A stretch of 14,890 nucleotides of DNA from Lachnospiraceae bacterium (GCA_900771995.1 CAAGQC010000046.1:1-14890); one strand, 5' to 3'; positions 1 to 7,712 are shown, counted from the stretch's first letter. Numbers and translations are program-made. The notes: a model not told the origin generated them from the letters alone.

Positions 1-2
1 AT

Positions 3-50
3 AAATTTAGCCATAATTGCTCATGCAAGCATGGCATTATGTCTAAATTT
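3..50 (-). terminator. Long inverted repeat downstream of the hybrid kinase gene, possible terminator
   Basis: Bases 3-17 and 36-50 are inverted copies that match at 14 of 15 positions (AAATTTAG then CATAAT on each arm, with one mismatch between). A shorter TGCT/AGCA pairing lies inside the loop. It sits 37 bases past the stop codon of the minus-strand kinase gene, where an operon terminator is expected. The window ends before any downstream T-run on the minus strand could be seen, so a repeat element or transposon end is also possible. Confidence 0.5.
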
Positions 51-86
51 GCATGGCTCTGAATAGTTACAAATAATCATGAAATC

Positions 87-2654
87 CTATCTGCGGTACT
101 TTGCAATGATCTCCATCATCTTCCGGAATTCCAGCGGTTTGGACAGATGATCATTCATGCCCGCTTCGAGGCTTCGCACAACATCATCCGTAAACGCGTT
201 GGCCGACATGGCCAGGATCGGCACGGTGGCCGCATCGGGACGCTGCAGCGCCCGGATCTGTCTCGTGGCTTCCAGTCCGTCCATCACCGGCATCATAATG
301 TCCATGAGGATCATATCGAAGGTCCCCGGTTCCGAGGCCCGGAACAATTCAAAGGCGATCTTGCCGTTCCTGGCCTTAATTACGGTGACCCCCTTTTCCT
401 GCAGCATATATTCCACGATCTCCATATTGAGTTCGTTGTCCTCCACCACGAGGATACACATGCCCTCCAGGGTTGCTTCCGTTGCCGGTTCCAAGGCCTC
501 CTGCGGCTGTCTGGCATCTATTTTCAGATACAGCTTCAGCACAAATGTCGTTCCCACGCCTTCTTCACTGGTAAAGGACAGATCTGCTCCGATGCAGTCT
601 GCGATCTTTTTGGCAATCGGCAGTCCCAGACCGGTGCCGCTGAAGGTGGTGCGGGCTTCGTTTTTCTTGTGCTCCTGGGCAAACAGTTCGAAGGCATGCT
701 TCTGGAACTCCTCACTCATGCCAATGCCGGTGTCGGCGCAGGAAAATTCGAAGACGGCCTGTCCTCCCTCACAGGAAACCTCATGGCAGCTGATATGTAC
801 GGAACCGTTCTCCCGGTTGTATTTGACCGCATTGGACATAATATTCTGCAGGATCTGCCGGATATGCAGAGGACTGCCGATCACCTGCCAGTGAGCCTCC
901 GGCTCCAGTTCTTCCATGGTAAAGGTAAGTCCCTGTTCCGCGGCCTGGGTTTCCACGGAAAGTGCAGCATCCCGGACCAGTTCTCTGAGATCAAAAGCTT
1001 TCTCTTCCAGCTGGATCTCTCCGGACTCCAGCTTGCTCATATCCAGTACATTATTCACCAGTTCCAGCAGAAAATTGGAAGCGGATATGATCTTGCTAAA
1101 GCAGTCCTTTGCCTTCTCCGGATTGCCCTCCACGGAAAGTCCGATATCTGCCATTCCCCGGATTCCGTTGATAGGTGTCCGGATATCGTGGCTCATGCGG
1201 CGCAGGAAATCCGTCTTGGCCGCGTTGGCGCATTCCGCATCTCTGGCTGTCTCCCGCAGCTGTTCCTGATAATCCAGTTCCTTTTTCCGCTGCTGTGTCG
1301 CATCCCGGAAGACCAGCATGACCGTCTCAATACTTTCCCCCTCTTCCGTAAACTGCGAGAGTGGGATCAGCAATGCCTGATACCAGTTACGGTTCACATG
1401 CTCAAAGAAATAGCCTTCAAAGTTCTTCCCTTTCAGGCGGCCCTCCATGGTATTGATATCTGTGAATCTGGCAAAACCTTCCCGGTACTCTTCCATCACC
1501 TGACTGTTACGGAATTTTTTCAGCATCTCCATGGCCGTCTCCGCTCCCTGCAGCGCATCCCGCAGCCGGTCCGAAGCTACCACGGGCTGCCAGGTATTGT
1601 CTCTGAGGTGCAACAGCAGATTGGCAGAATAGATTCTGGCAATGGCACTGGTCAGATGGAATTCCTTCTCCAGATATTGTATTCTCTCCTTCCGGCGGCG
1701 CTGGAACCACAGCATTCCCAGAATTGCCAGCAGGAAATAGCCGATGACCACATAGCTCATGTAGGCTGTACGGTTTTCAAATACGGATTGGGCCGGATAA
1801 AATACATATAAGTAATGGCTACGGTACTGCGTATGCATTCCGTACCAGTTCTCCCCGTCTATCCGCAGACGGACCAGTTGTTCTCCCTGGGAGCCGTTCT
1901 GTTCCTCATCCTGTGCGGACACATCCCTCACCGGCCAGTCCACGACGGACATTCCCTGTAATTCCGCTATATTGGCACCTTCGACCCGCTGTCCGTCCGT
2001 GACCACCGTCACTGCGTCATGCCGGAAAGTATCATCCAGCAGCAGGGAAGCCAGCGACAATGTATATCGGTCTCCCAGGCTCTCCGTGATATCCGTGTAA
2101 CAGATAATGACGCCCTTCTGATCCGTGCGGGCCACAATGGCATAATTATAATACCGGTCATCCACCTGCACCTGTTCCATATAGGACTTTCTGGGCTCCT
2201 GTAAAATATCCCTGACGTTTTTCCCCAACAGGATCACCCGTAACAGACTTCGGAAGCTTCCGCCACTAATATCCACACCGCCTGCCACTCTGCAGTTCTC
2301 ATCCAGTACCACGATTCCCGTCAGATACTGGTACTGGGCATATTTTAATAAAGTATCCTCATCCGTAAGCCCCTCGGTACCGGTATAACGCCGCAGGCTG
2401 TTGGCTTTGTTTAGCACTGCCTGCAGATCCTTGGTGGTGTTGCCCAGTTCATAGTCATCGTATTTGCTGCAGGTCGTCTGCAGGTATGCCAGCATCTGTT
2501 TTGCTTCCGTGGTAATAGTATTTTTCTCCCGGAAAGTCACCAGAAAAAATGCCCCGCAGAACACCAGACTTCCCAGAGCGATCAGAAGCAGCCACCATTT
2601 CCACCGGATGGAAGTAATCTCGGGGACACGTTTTTTCTTATTATTCTCTGTCAT
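87..2654 (-). CDS. Membrane hybrid sensor histidine kinase / response regulator
   Basis: This is a hybrid two-component kinase of 855 residues in the cytoplasmic membrane. Order of parts: TM1 at about 20-41; an extracytoplasmic sensor region of about 250 residues that I cannot assign to a family; TM2 at about 298-318; a PAS-like region at about 330-455; a HisKA domain with phospho-acceptor His489 in the motif SHDIRTP; a HATPase domain with the N box at 608, DTGIG at 641-645 and GTGLGL at 673-678; and a C-terminal receiver with acidic pair E738/D739, phospho-acceptor Asp785 in LMDIMMP and Lys839. All catalytic residues are present, so it should be active. GGAGG lies 6 bases before the ATG, which overlaps the stop of the solute-binding lipoprotein gene by 4 bases (ATGA). 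That implies coupled translation and suggests the lipoprotein presents a ligand to the sensor region (inference). No separate DNA-binding regulator is in the window. Confidence 0.95.
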   Translation of the reverse strand: MTENNKKKRVPEITSIRWKWWLLLIALGSLVFCGAFFLVTFREKNTITTEAKQMLAYLQTTCSKYDDYELGNTTKDLQAVLNKANSLRRYTGTEGLTDEDTLLKYAQYQYLTGIVVLDENCRVAGGVDISGGSFRSLLRVILLGKNVRDILQEPRKSYMEQVQVDDRYYNYAIVARTDQKGVIICYTDITESLGDRYTLSLASLLLDDTFRHDAVTVVTDGQRVEGANIAELQGMSVVDWPVRDVSAQDEEQNGSQGEQLVRLRIDGENWYGMHTQYRSHYLYVFYPAQSVFENRTAYMSYVVIGYFLLAILGMLWFQRRRKERIQYLEKEFHLTSAIARIYSANLLLHLRDNTWQPVVASDRLRDALQGAETAMEMLKKFRNSQVMEEYREGFARFTDINTMEGRLKGKNFEGYFFEHVNRNWYQALLIPLSQFTEEGESIETVMLVFRDATQQRKKELDYQEQLRETARDAECANAAKTDFLRRMSHDIRTPINGIRGMADIGLSVEGNPEKAKDCFSKIISASNFLLELVNNVLDMSKLESGEIQLEEKAFDLRELVRDAALSVETQAAEQGLTFTMEELEPEAHWQVIGSPLHIRQILQNIMSNAVKYNRENGSVHISCHEVSCEGGQAVFEFSCADTGIGMSEEFQKHAFELFAQEHKKNEARTTFSGTGLGLPIAKKIADCIGADLSFTSEEGVGTTFVLKLYLKIDARQPQEALEPATEATLEGMCILVVEDNELNMEIVEYMLQEKGVTVIKARNGKIAFELFRASEPGTFDMILMDIMMPVMDGLEATRQIRALQRPDAATVPILAMSANAFTDDVVRSLEAGMNDHLSKPLEFRKMMEIIAKYRR

Positions 2655-3448
2655 TCCGTGCCTCCATACAGATTCTGTGCCACATCCAGACCATATTTTT
2701 CCAGGATCTGTGCTGTGGTTCCATCTTCTGACATCTCCTGCAGGGTCTGTGTCAGCTGTGCCGCCAGTTTCTCATTTTCTCCCTTGCGGAAGGCCACTCC
2801 CAGTCTTGACCGGAGCAGATTCATGTCCAGATACCGGTACTCTCCCGGGTACTGCTCCGTGTAGATCTTCAGAGCACCCTCGTGGCCGATCATGGCATCC
2901 ACATAGCCTCTGCGCAGTGCCATGAACACCTCTCCCAGACTCTGGTACACCGCAAAGCTGTCGACCCGGTTCAGTGCCTCCACCTGTCCTTCCAGCATGA
3001 TCTCCTCGGAGGTGGATCCCGCCTGCACGGAGACCTTTTTCCCCGCCAGATCTTCCTCGCTCCGGATGCTGCTGTCCTGAGGCACCACATAGACACGACG
3101 GGTATAGAGATAGGGGCCCGCCCAGGTATACTCGTTCTCTCTGTCGTCCATGGTCAGGCAGGTCCACAGACAGTCCACATTGCCGTTCGACAATGCTCTG
3201 GCCCGGTTCTCCAGATCGAGGCTGACAAAGACCGGACGATATCCCATACGCCTGCAGGCTTCCGTTGCCAGTTCCACATCGATTCCGGTATATGCATCCA
3301 TATCGGTATAAAAATAAGGGGCATACTCTGCCCCTCCTATGACCAGCTCCGGCAGGGAGCTCTCCGCAGAGGATCTCCCCACACCGCAGGCACATAACAA
3401 TACGATATTCAGGATACATAAGAATACACAGTAAATTCCCTTTTTCAT
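2651..3448 (-). CDS. Family-3 extracellular solute-binding lipoprotein, likely partner of the hybrid kinase
   Basis: The product is 265 residues. It opens with a lipoprotein signal: MKK, a hydrophobic core, and a lipobox ending L-C-A-C with lipidated Cys21. It should therefore be anchored on the outer face of the membrane. The mature part has the layout of the SBP_bac_3 family that binds amino acids and related small polar ligands: an opening strand followed by YAPYFY, then TGIDVELATEACRRMG, then VDCLWTCLTMDDREN, and a C-terminal LEKYGLD-type helix. No ABC permease or ATPase gene is nearby. The gene ends in a 4-base overlap with the hybrid kinase, so a role as ligand receptor for signalling fits better than transport. 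It starts 34 bases after the ddl stop codon with no terminator visible between, and GGGGAA precedes the ATG as a modest ribosome site. The ligand is unknown. Confidence 0.9.
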   Translation of the reverse strand: MKKGIYCVFLCILNIVLLCACGVGRSSAESSLPELVIGGAEYAPYFYTDMDAYTGIDVELATEACRRMGYRPVFVSLDLENRARALSNGNVDCLWTCLTMDDRENEYTWAGPYLYTRRVYVVPQDSSIRSEEDLAGKKVSVQAGSTSEEIMLEGQVEALNRVDSFAVYQSLGEVFMALRRGYVDAMIGHEGALKIYTEQYPGEYRYLDMNLLRSRLGVAFRKGENEKLAAQLTQTLQEMSEDGTTAQILEKYGLDVAQNLYGGTE

Positions 3449-3482
3449 TCGTTCCCCACGCTGATCTGAAATGATATACGTC

Positions 3483-4664
3483 CTATAACTTTCCGCCCTT
3501 GCTGCCGCCGAAGCTTGCGGAATTCAGAATGTTGGTGTCAAAGGTAAAGGTCAGTCTCTCTTCGGTACGGGCTCTCTTCAGCGCCAGTCCGATCATACGG
3601 TCCAGAAGCTCCTTGTAAGGAACTCCCACCGGCTCCCACAGATAGAAAGCCAGAGATCCGGGGATGGTGTTGATCTCATTAAAATACAACTTGCCGTTGT
3701 CCTCGTCGATCATAAAGTCGATACGGGATACCCCGTTACAGCCCAGTGCCTTGAAGGATCTGACGGCCAGTTCGCGCACCTCTTCTCTCTTCTCGGGAGA
3801 CAGTTCTGCAGGGATCTTGCGGGATACGCTGGCCATGCCCTTGGAGCCGCTGCCCTTGGCATTGCTGACGTATTTATCTTCATAGCTTAAGATGTCCTTG
3901 GTATGCAGGGGTTCTTCGCACTCGGAAGCGATGGCATCGTTCTCATCTCCCAGTACGGAGCAGTTGATCTCCCGCAGATTCGTGATGGCATGCTCTACCA
4001 GTACTTTGGTGGCATACTTGAAGGCATCATCCACGGAATGGGTCAGTTCCACACGGTTCTTTGCCACGCTGATGCCTACGCTGGATCCTAAGTTGACGGG
4101 CTTTACGATCACGGGATAACCCAGTCCTTTTTCCACTTTGTCAAGAAGAGTCTCCATCTCCGCATAATCCGCCAGCGTGTACAGCTGTGCATCCAGTACC
4201 GGCACATTGCACTCCTTTAATACGGCCTTCATGATGTATTTGTCCATGCCGATGGCGGATGCGGTCACATCGCAGCCCACGAAGGGAATGCCCATGGTCT
4301 TAAGGTAGCCCTGAAAAGCGCCGTCCTCCACGTTGGTACCGTGGACAACCGGAAATGCCACATCGATCTCTACCGCTTTCTTTCCGCCGAACATCTTTAC
4401 CGGAAACGGGGTCAGAAATACCTTGCCGTCCTCGTTGGTCATGATGACTCTCTGGGACTTTTTCAGCAGTTCGTCAATATTTTTGTAGGATTCGATCTTG
4501 CCGATCTCCTCACCGATATACATTTCATTGCGCTTGGTCATATAAACCGGGATCACTTCGTATTTGTCCGTGTCCATATTCATGACAGCCTGAATGCCGG
4601 AGATCACGGATACCTCGTGCTCTACGCTCTTGCCGCCAAACAGCATTGCTACTCTTGTCTTCAT
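3483..4664 (-). CDS. ddl: D-alanine--D-alanine ligase
   Basis: This cytoplasmic ATP-grasp enzyme joins two D-Ala to make the terminal dipeptide of the peptidoglycan stem. At 393 residues it is somewhat longer than many Ddl proteins; the extra length is partly a Gly/Ser/Lys-rich tail. Visible motifs are GGKSVEHEVS at 10-19, HGTNVEDGAFQG at 108-119, KPVNLGSSVG at 188-197 (ATP-grasp, nucleotide binding), YEDKY at 261-265 in the omega loop, and the metal-binding IDFM at 315-318 with NEINTIPGS at 329-337. The Tyr in the omega loop fits D-Ala-D-Ala rather than D-Ala-D-Lac specificity (family knowledge). The sequence after the last motif (LAFYLWEP) differs from the E. coli type and suggests a divergent clostridial subfamily. 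AGGAGG lies 8 bases before the ATG. It begins 18 bases after the MurF-like gene, so the dipeptide maker and the dipeptide adder are cotranscribed. Confidence 0.95.
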   Translation of the reverse strand: MKTRVAMLFGGKSVEHEVSVISGIQAVMNMDTDKYEVIPVYMTKRNEMYIGEEIGKIESYKNIDELLKKSQRVIMTNEDGKVFLTPFPVKMFGGKKAVEIDVAFPVVHGTNVEDGAFQGYLKTMGIPFVGCDVTASAIGMDKYIMKAVLKECNVPVLDAQLYTLADYAEMETLLDKVEKGLGYPVIVKPVNLGSSVGISVAKNRVELTHSVDDAFKYATKVLVEHAITNLREINCSVLGDENDAIASECEEPLHTKDILSYEDKYVSNAKGSGSKGMASVSRKIPAELSPEKREEVRELAVRSFKALGCNGVSRIDFMIDEDNGKLYFNEINTIPGSLAFYLWEPVGVPYKELLDRMIGLALKRARTEERLTFTFDTNILNSASFGGSKGGKL

Positions 4665-4682
4665 CTATTTTTCCTCCTAAGA

Positions 4683-6263
4683 TCAACCATAGTTGTCCGG
4701 TAGATCATTCTCTAACAAAATATACTTATGTCCCTGCCCCTTGATGGCATAGGCATAGGATACGGCCTCTTCCAGCTTGTCGAATACCTGACATTTTTCC
4801 TCCGGGAAGCCCTTCTCCAGCACGCCTTCTCTGATGGGAGCGGTGTGACGTCTGCCCACCAGCAGGATGTAATCACAGCAATCTGCCGCATAGCTGCCGA
4901 ATTTGCGGTTGTATTCCGCCTCCTTGTCACCCAGTTCCACCATGCCCGGTGTGATCAGGATCCGGATACCGTCAAACAGTTTTAAAGTCTCTACCGCCGC
5001 TTTGGAGCCCACGGGATTGGAATTATACGCATCGTCAATAATGGTCACCAGACCGTGCTCCCGCATCTGCATCCGGTGGGGCACCGGCTCGATCCGGCGT
5101 ACCGGGATCCGCAGTTCTTTCAAAGTCATACCCATTCTGTGGGCTACTGCAATGGCTCCCACCACATTGATGACATTGTGGGCGCCAATAAGGCGCATCT
5201 GGAAGCGCTCGCTTTCCCCTTCCGGTGTCTCTACCGTGAATTCCGTACCCAGCTGGGACACCTTCACGTCTCTGGCACAATATCCGCTGCCTTCCGTCTC
5301 GGAATAGTAGAAGATCTTCTCCGGGCTCTTATCATAAGAAGGAGATGCCGCCTGCTGCTTCACATAATCGTTATCCCCGTTTAAGAACAGCATGCCGCCT
5401 TCCGGCAGTGCATCCGCCAGCTCGAACTTCGTCTTCTGAATGTTTTCCATATTAAAAAAGGTCTCTAAATGCTGCGGCCCGATGGAGGTGATCACACCGT
5501 GGTCGGGATGCACCATGTCGCAGATCTCCTTGATATCTCCCACATGACGGGCGCCCATTTCACAGACGAAGATCTCCGTGGTGGGCTTTAAGGAGCCGCG
5601 GACCGTCCGCACAACACCCATGGGCGTATTGAAGCTCTCCGGGGTCACCAGCACATTGTATTTTTCCTGCAGCAGCGTCTGTAAATAGAACTTCACACTG
5701 GTCTTGCCGTAGCTTCCGGTGACACCGATGATGGTCAGTCCCGGCACACTCTTAAGCTTCCTCTTGGCATCATTGATATAATGCTGATTGATGCCTGCCT
5801 CGATGGGATGGTTGATCACATTCGCCACAATATTCAGGAAGAACTGTACCGATACCAGGATCAGACACAATCCCGGAATCCGCTTCGTTCCCGCGAAGAT
5901 CCAGGTAAGTGCCAATACTGCTGCCGTAAGGATCAGTTCCGTGGTGAGCATACGCTTCACCCGGGCGGTATATACCAGTTTTTTCTTCGTATGCATCCGC
6001 TTCATGGCACGATACACCACGAAGATCAGAAGCAGTACCAGATATTCGAAGATCTCCAGCGCCAGATACGGGAACACACAGGTCACCGCTCCCAGCACCA
6101 GTCCGAAATACAGGATCCACTGGAGTCTTGCGTTTTTCTTAAGCCAGTGGAGATGTTCTTTATTCTTATAGCCGTTCAGCTGGAACATATGCATATTGTA
6201 ACGCATCGTGTAAAAATATGCGGGAACGGCCAGCGCGATTGCCACAAGTGCACGTATGATCAT
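4683..6263 (-). CDS. murF: MurF-like Mur ligase with multi-TM N-terminus (UDP-MurNAc-tripeptide--D-Ala-D-Ala ligase)
   Basis: Predicted to add D-Ala-D-Ala to the muramyl tripeptide using ATP. The catalytic core is clear: P-loop GVTGSYGKTS at 180-189; FNTPMGV at 211-217; a Lys-rich motif ending at Lys279 that corresponds to the carbamylated lysine of Mur ligases; the H-N contact in GAHNVIN at 360-366; and DDAYNSNP at 410-417, characteristic of MurF. Usual MurF proteins start with a soluble domain that binds the UDP-sugar. Here the first 150 or so residues are instead about five hydrophobic segments (roughly 3-19, 47-66, 70-86, 106-124, 130-150). The enzyme is therefore probably embedded in the membrane. 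The ATG overlaps the hydrolase stop by 4 bases, with GGAGG 10 bases upstream. Substrate is inferred from the core motifs and the adjacent ddl; another Mur-ligase substrate is possible. Confidence 0.9.
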   Translation of the reverse strand: MIIRALVAIALAVPAYFYTMRYNMHMFQLNGYKNKEHLHWLKKNARLQWILYFGLVLGAVTCVFPYLALEIFEYLVLLLIFVVYRAMKRMHTKKKLVYTARVKRMLTTELILTAAVLALTWIFAGTKRIPGLCLILVSVQFFLNIVANVINHPIEAGINQHYINDAKRKLKSVPGLTIIGVTGSYGKTSVKFYLQTLLQEKYNVLVTPESFNTPMGVVRTVRGSLKPTTEIFVCEMGARHVGDIKEICDMVHPDHGVITSIGPQHLETFFNMENIQKTKFELADALPEGGMLFLNGDNDYVKQQAASPSYDKSPEKIFYYSETEGSGYCARDVKVSQLGTEFTVETPEGESERFQMRLIGAHNVINVVGAIAVAHRMGMTLKELRIPVRRIEPVPHRMQMREHGLVTIIDDAYNSNPVGSKAAVETLKLFDGIRILITPGMVELGDKEAEYNRKFGSYAADCCDYILLVGRRHTAPIREGVLEKGFPEEKCQVFDKLEEAVSYAYAIKGQGHKYILLENDLPDNYG

Positions 6264-7027
6264 TTCAGGTAAGCCTCCATAATTCCACGGAACTGTGCCG
6301 GTTTCTCCAGGAAAGAGAAATGTCCGGTTCCCGGGAGCACTGCCAGTCCGCAGTTCGGAATCTTCTCTTCCATGATATGTGCATCTCCTATGGGAGTTGC
6401 GGTATCCTTATCCCCCCAGATCAGCAGTACTTCCTGCCGGATCTTCGGAAGCAGCTCCGTCAGATCCTCATTTACCGCTTTCACCATGCACTGACGCATC
6501 ATGGGTGTCGCGTTGCGGTAATCCGCAGAGCCCTGCCTGCTTCTCCAGTCATCGATCACTTCCGGGAACATGGCATAGACCAGCTTCATGTTCAGGATCT
6601 TTTTCAACATCTTGTACTTGCGGATCTTCCATTTCTGTGCCGCAGATCTCTTCGGCAGAATTCCCGCACTGTCGATCAGAATAATGTTCGTGATCTCAAA
6701 GGGCAGGCTCTCTCTGGCTGCCAGCTTGATGATCACACGGCCGCCGTAGGAATGTCCGATCAGTGTCGCCTGCTTTACCTGCAGGGCTTCCATGAATTTG
6801 CAGAAAAAATCCGCAAACCCGTCCACATCCCAGGCTTTCCTGGGCTCATCGCTGCCGCCGAAGCCGGGAAAATCAAACTGGATCACACGATATTTTTCGT
6901 TGATGGTAGCTGCTACCGAATCGTATACCCCCAGATCAGTCCCCCAGCCCTGCAGGATCACCACGGTCCGGTCGCCGGTGCCTGTAATTTTATAACATAT
7001 ATTATATCCGTCTACTTCTATATTCAT
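6260..7027 (-). CDS. Alpha/beta-fold hydrolase
   Basis: A soluble hydrolase of 255 residues with the complete alpha/beta catalytic set: oxyanion region LQGWGTD at about 25-31, nucleophile elbow GHSYGG with Ser93, acidic residue Asp208 in WGDKDTATP, and His236 in GTGHFSF. There is no signal peptide, so it acts in the cytoplasm. Substrate is unknown; esters, amides and haloalkanes all occur in this superfamily. An in-frame TTG at 7043-7045 would add six residues, but the ATG at 7025-7027 has GAGG 6 bases upstream and lies about 33 bases after the predicted transcription start, so I chose it. It is the first gene of the cell-wall operon and overlaps the MurF-like gene by 4 bases. That suggests a cell-envelope job (inference), but nothing in the protein shows it. 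Confidence 0.9.
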   Translation of the reverse strand: MNIEVDGYNICYKITGTGDRTVVILQGWGTDLGVYDSVAATINEKYRVIQFDFPGFGGSDEPRKAWDVDGFADFFCKFMEALQVKQATLIGHSYGGRVIIKLAARESLPFEITNIILIDSAGILPKRSAAQKWKIRKYKMLKKILNMKLVYAMFPEVIDDWRSRQGSADYRNATPMMRQCMVKAVNEDLTELLPKIRQEVLLIWGDKDTATPIGDAHIMEEKIPNCGLAVLPGTGHFSFLEKPAQFRGIMEAYLK

Positions 7028-7066
7028 TGAAAACCTCAAATTCAAATTACGCCGTTACAAATCTTC

Positions 7067-7095
7067 ATTATAAGCGGAAAGTTTCACAATATCAA
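7067..7095 (-). promoter_or_regulatory. Sigma-A type promoter of the hydrolase-murF-ddl-SBP-kinase operon
   Basis: Read on the minus strand, the -35 box is TTGATA (7090-7095) and the -10 box is a perfect TATAAT (7067-7072), separated by exactly 17 bases. Transcription should start near 7060, about 33 bases before the hydrolase ATG. The -35 box lies inside the last codons of the decayed receiver fragment, so the promoter sits directly on the edge of the pseudogene scar. Confidence 0.85.
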
Positions 7096-7477
7096 CCAAA
7101 AACGGTAAAAAGCATCTCCGGTAGCTTCCAGACCGTCCATTACCGGCATCATAATATCCATCAGGATCAGATCATAATACCCCTCCGGTACTTCCTTCAT
7201 GCGCTGCACGGCCTCTTTTCCATTGTATGCTCCCTCTACTGTCATATTACAATCCTGTAAAAGGGCCTCGGCAATCTCCATATTCAGTGCATTGTCTTCC
7301 ACCACCAGCATGTCAAAGGTAGCCTGCTGGGCACCGTTGTAATAATGCACACCGTCAGGGATACCGTATGCTCCGGATCCAGCTTTACAGCTTTTTATCC
7401 GTGTTGCCGCAGCCGGTAAGCAAGGTTCCCGCGGCCAGCAGTGTTGCCAGCAGTTTCAAAGTCTTCTGTTCTCTCAT
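7084..7477 (-). pseudogene. Decayed chimera: ABC solute-binding lipoprotein N-terminus joined to a truncated receiver domain
   Basis: An ATG at 7475-7477 with a GAGGAG ribosome site opens a 30-residue reading frame with a clear lipoprotein signal (MREQKTLKLL start, lipobox L-T-G-C with Cys23) and stops at 7385-7387. Restoring one A in the run of five A's near 7390 gives KKAVKLDPEHTVSLTV. Restoring one G near 7350 continues it as WHYYNGAQQATFD. Together these match the N-terminus of sugar-type ABC solute-binding proteins. At about 7309-7314 the sequence switches to a response-regulator receiver: VVEDNALNMEIAE, then LILMDIMMPVMDGLEAT with the phospho-acceptor Asp. It breaks off at about 7120, well before the conserved Lys. 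The following residues up to the stop at 7084 are unrelated. This looks like a remnant of a larger locus fused by deletion, with two later one-base losses. A short lipopeptide could still be translated. The receiver part resembles, but is not identical to, that of the hybrid kinase in this window. Confidence 0.8.
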
Positions 7478-7522
7478 AATCTCCTCTTTTCATAAGTGCC
7501 TCATGGATATTCCATGCCTGCA

Positions 7523-7576
7523 ATAAAAAACTACCGTTTCAGCCGACAGTTACATCAGTCTGCTCTCAACGGTAGT
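7523..7576 (-). terminator. Rho-independent terminator / possible attenuator in the leader of the pseudogene
   Basis: Bases 7530-7538 and 7568-7576 are perfect 9-base inverted arms (ACTACCGTT / AACGGTAGT). On the minus strand the second arm runs straight into a T-run followed by ATTG. The 29-base loop may hold a small inner pairing. It lies about 136 bases after the nuclease stop and about 45 bases before the lipoprotein remnant ATG, inside the transcript expected from the promoter at 7655-7683. It could end the nuclease transcript, act as an attenuator for the former lipoprotein gene, or end a small RNA of about 125 bases. Confidence 0.75.
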
Positions 7577-7654
7577 CACTCTTCCTTCTTCCGAAAGCCG
7601 CTCACTGACATATATAGTCTCTTCCTGGGTCTTTTCGGGACTCGTATATGTCGT

Positions 7655-7683
7655 ATTATACTTTATTTTCGAGGGAAATACAA
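7655..7683 (-). promoter_or_regulatory. Promoter upstream of the pseudogene leader
   Basis: On the minus strand the -35 box is TTGTAT (7678-7683) and the -10 box TATAAT (7655-7660), with a 17-base spacer. Transcription should start near 7648. The first part of the transcript has an inverted repeat (7645-7652 with 7607-7614, plus an inner AGTC/GACT pairing), followed by the terminator at 7523-7576, then the lipoprotein remnant. The promoter seems intact although the gene it served is broken. Confidence 0.7.
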
Positions 7684-7712
7684 TCGGAATTCCACGTATC
7701 CCGATCTTTGCA

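Noticed and set aside
147..1811. Plus-strand open frame of 554 codons opposite the kinase gene
   Set aside because: It is the antisense shadow of conserved kinase and receiver motifs, lacks a ribosome site and has His/Gln/Arg-rich, low-order composition.
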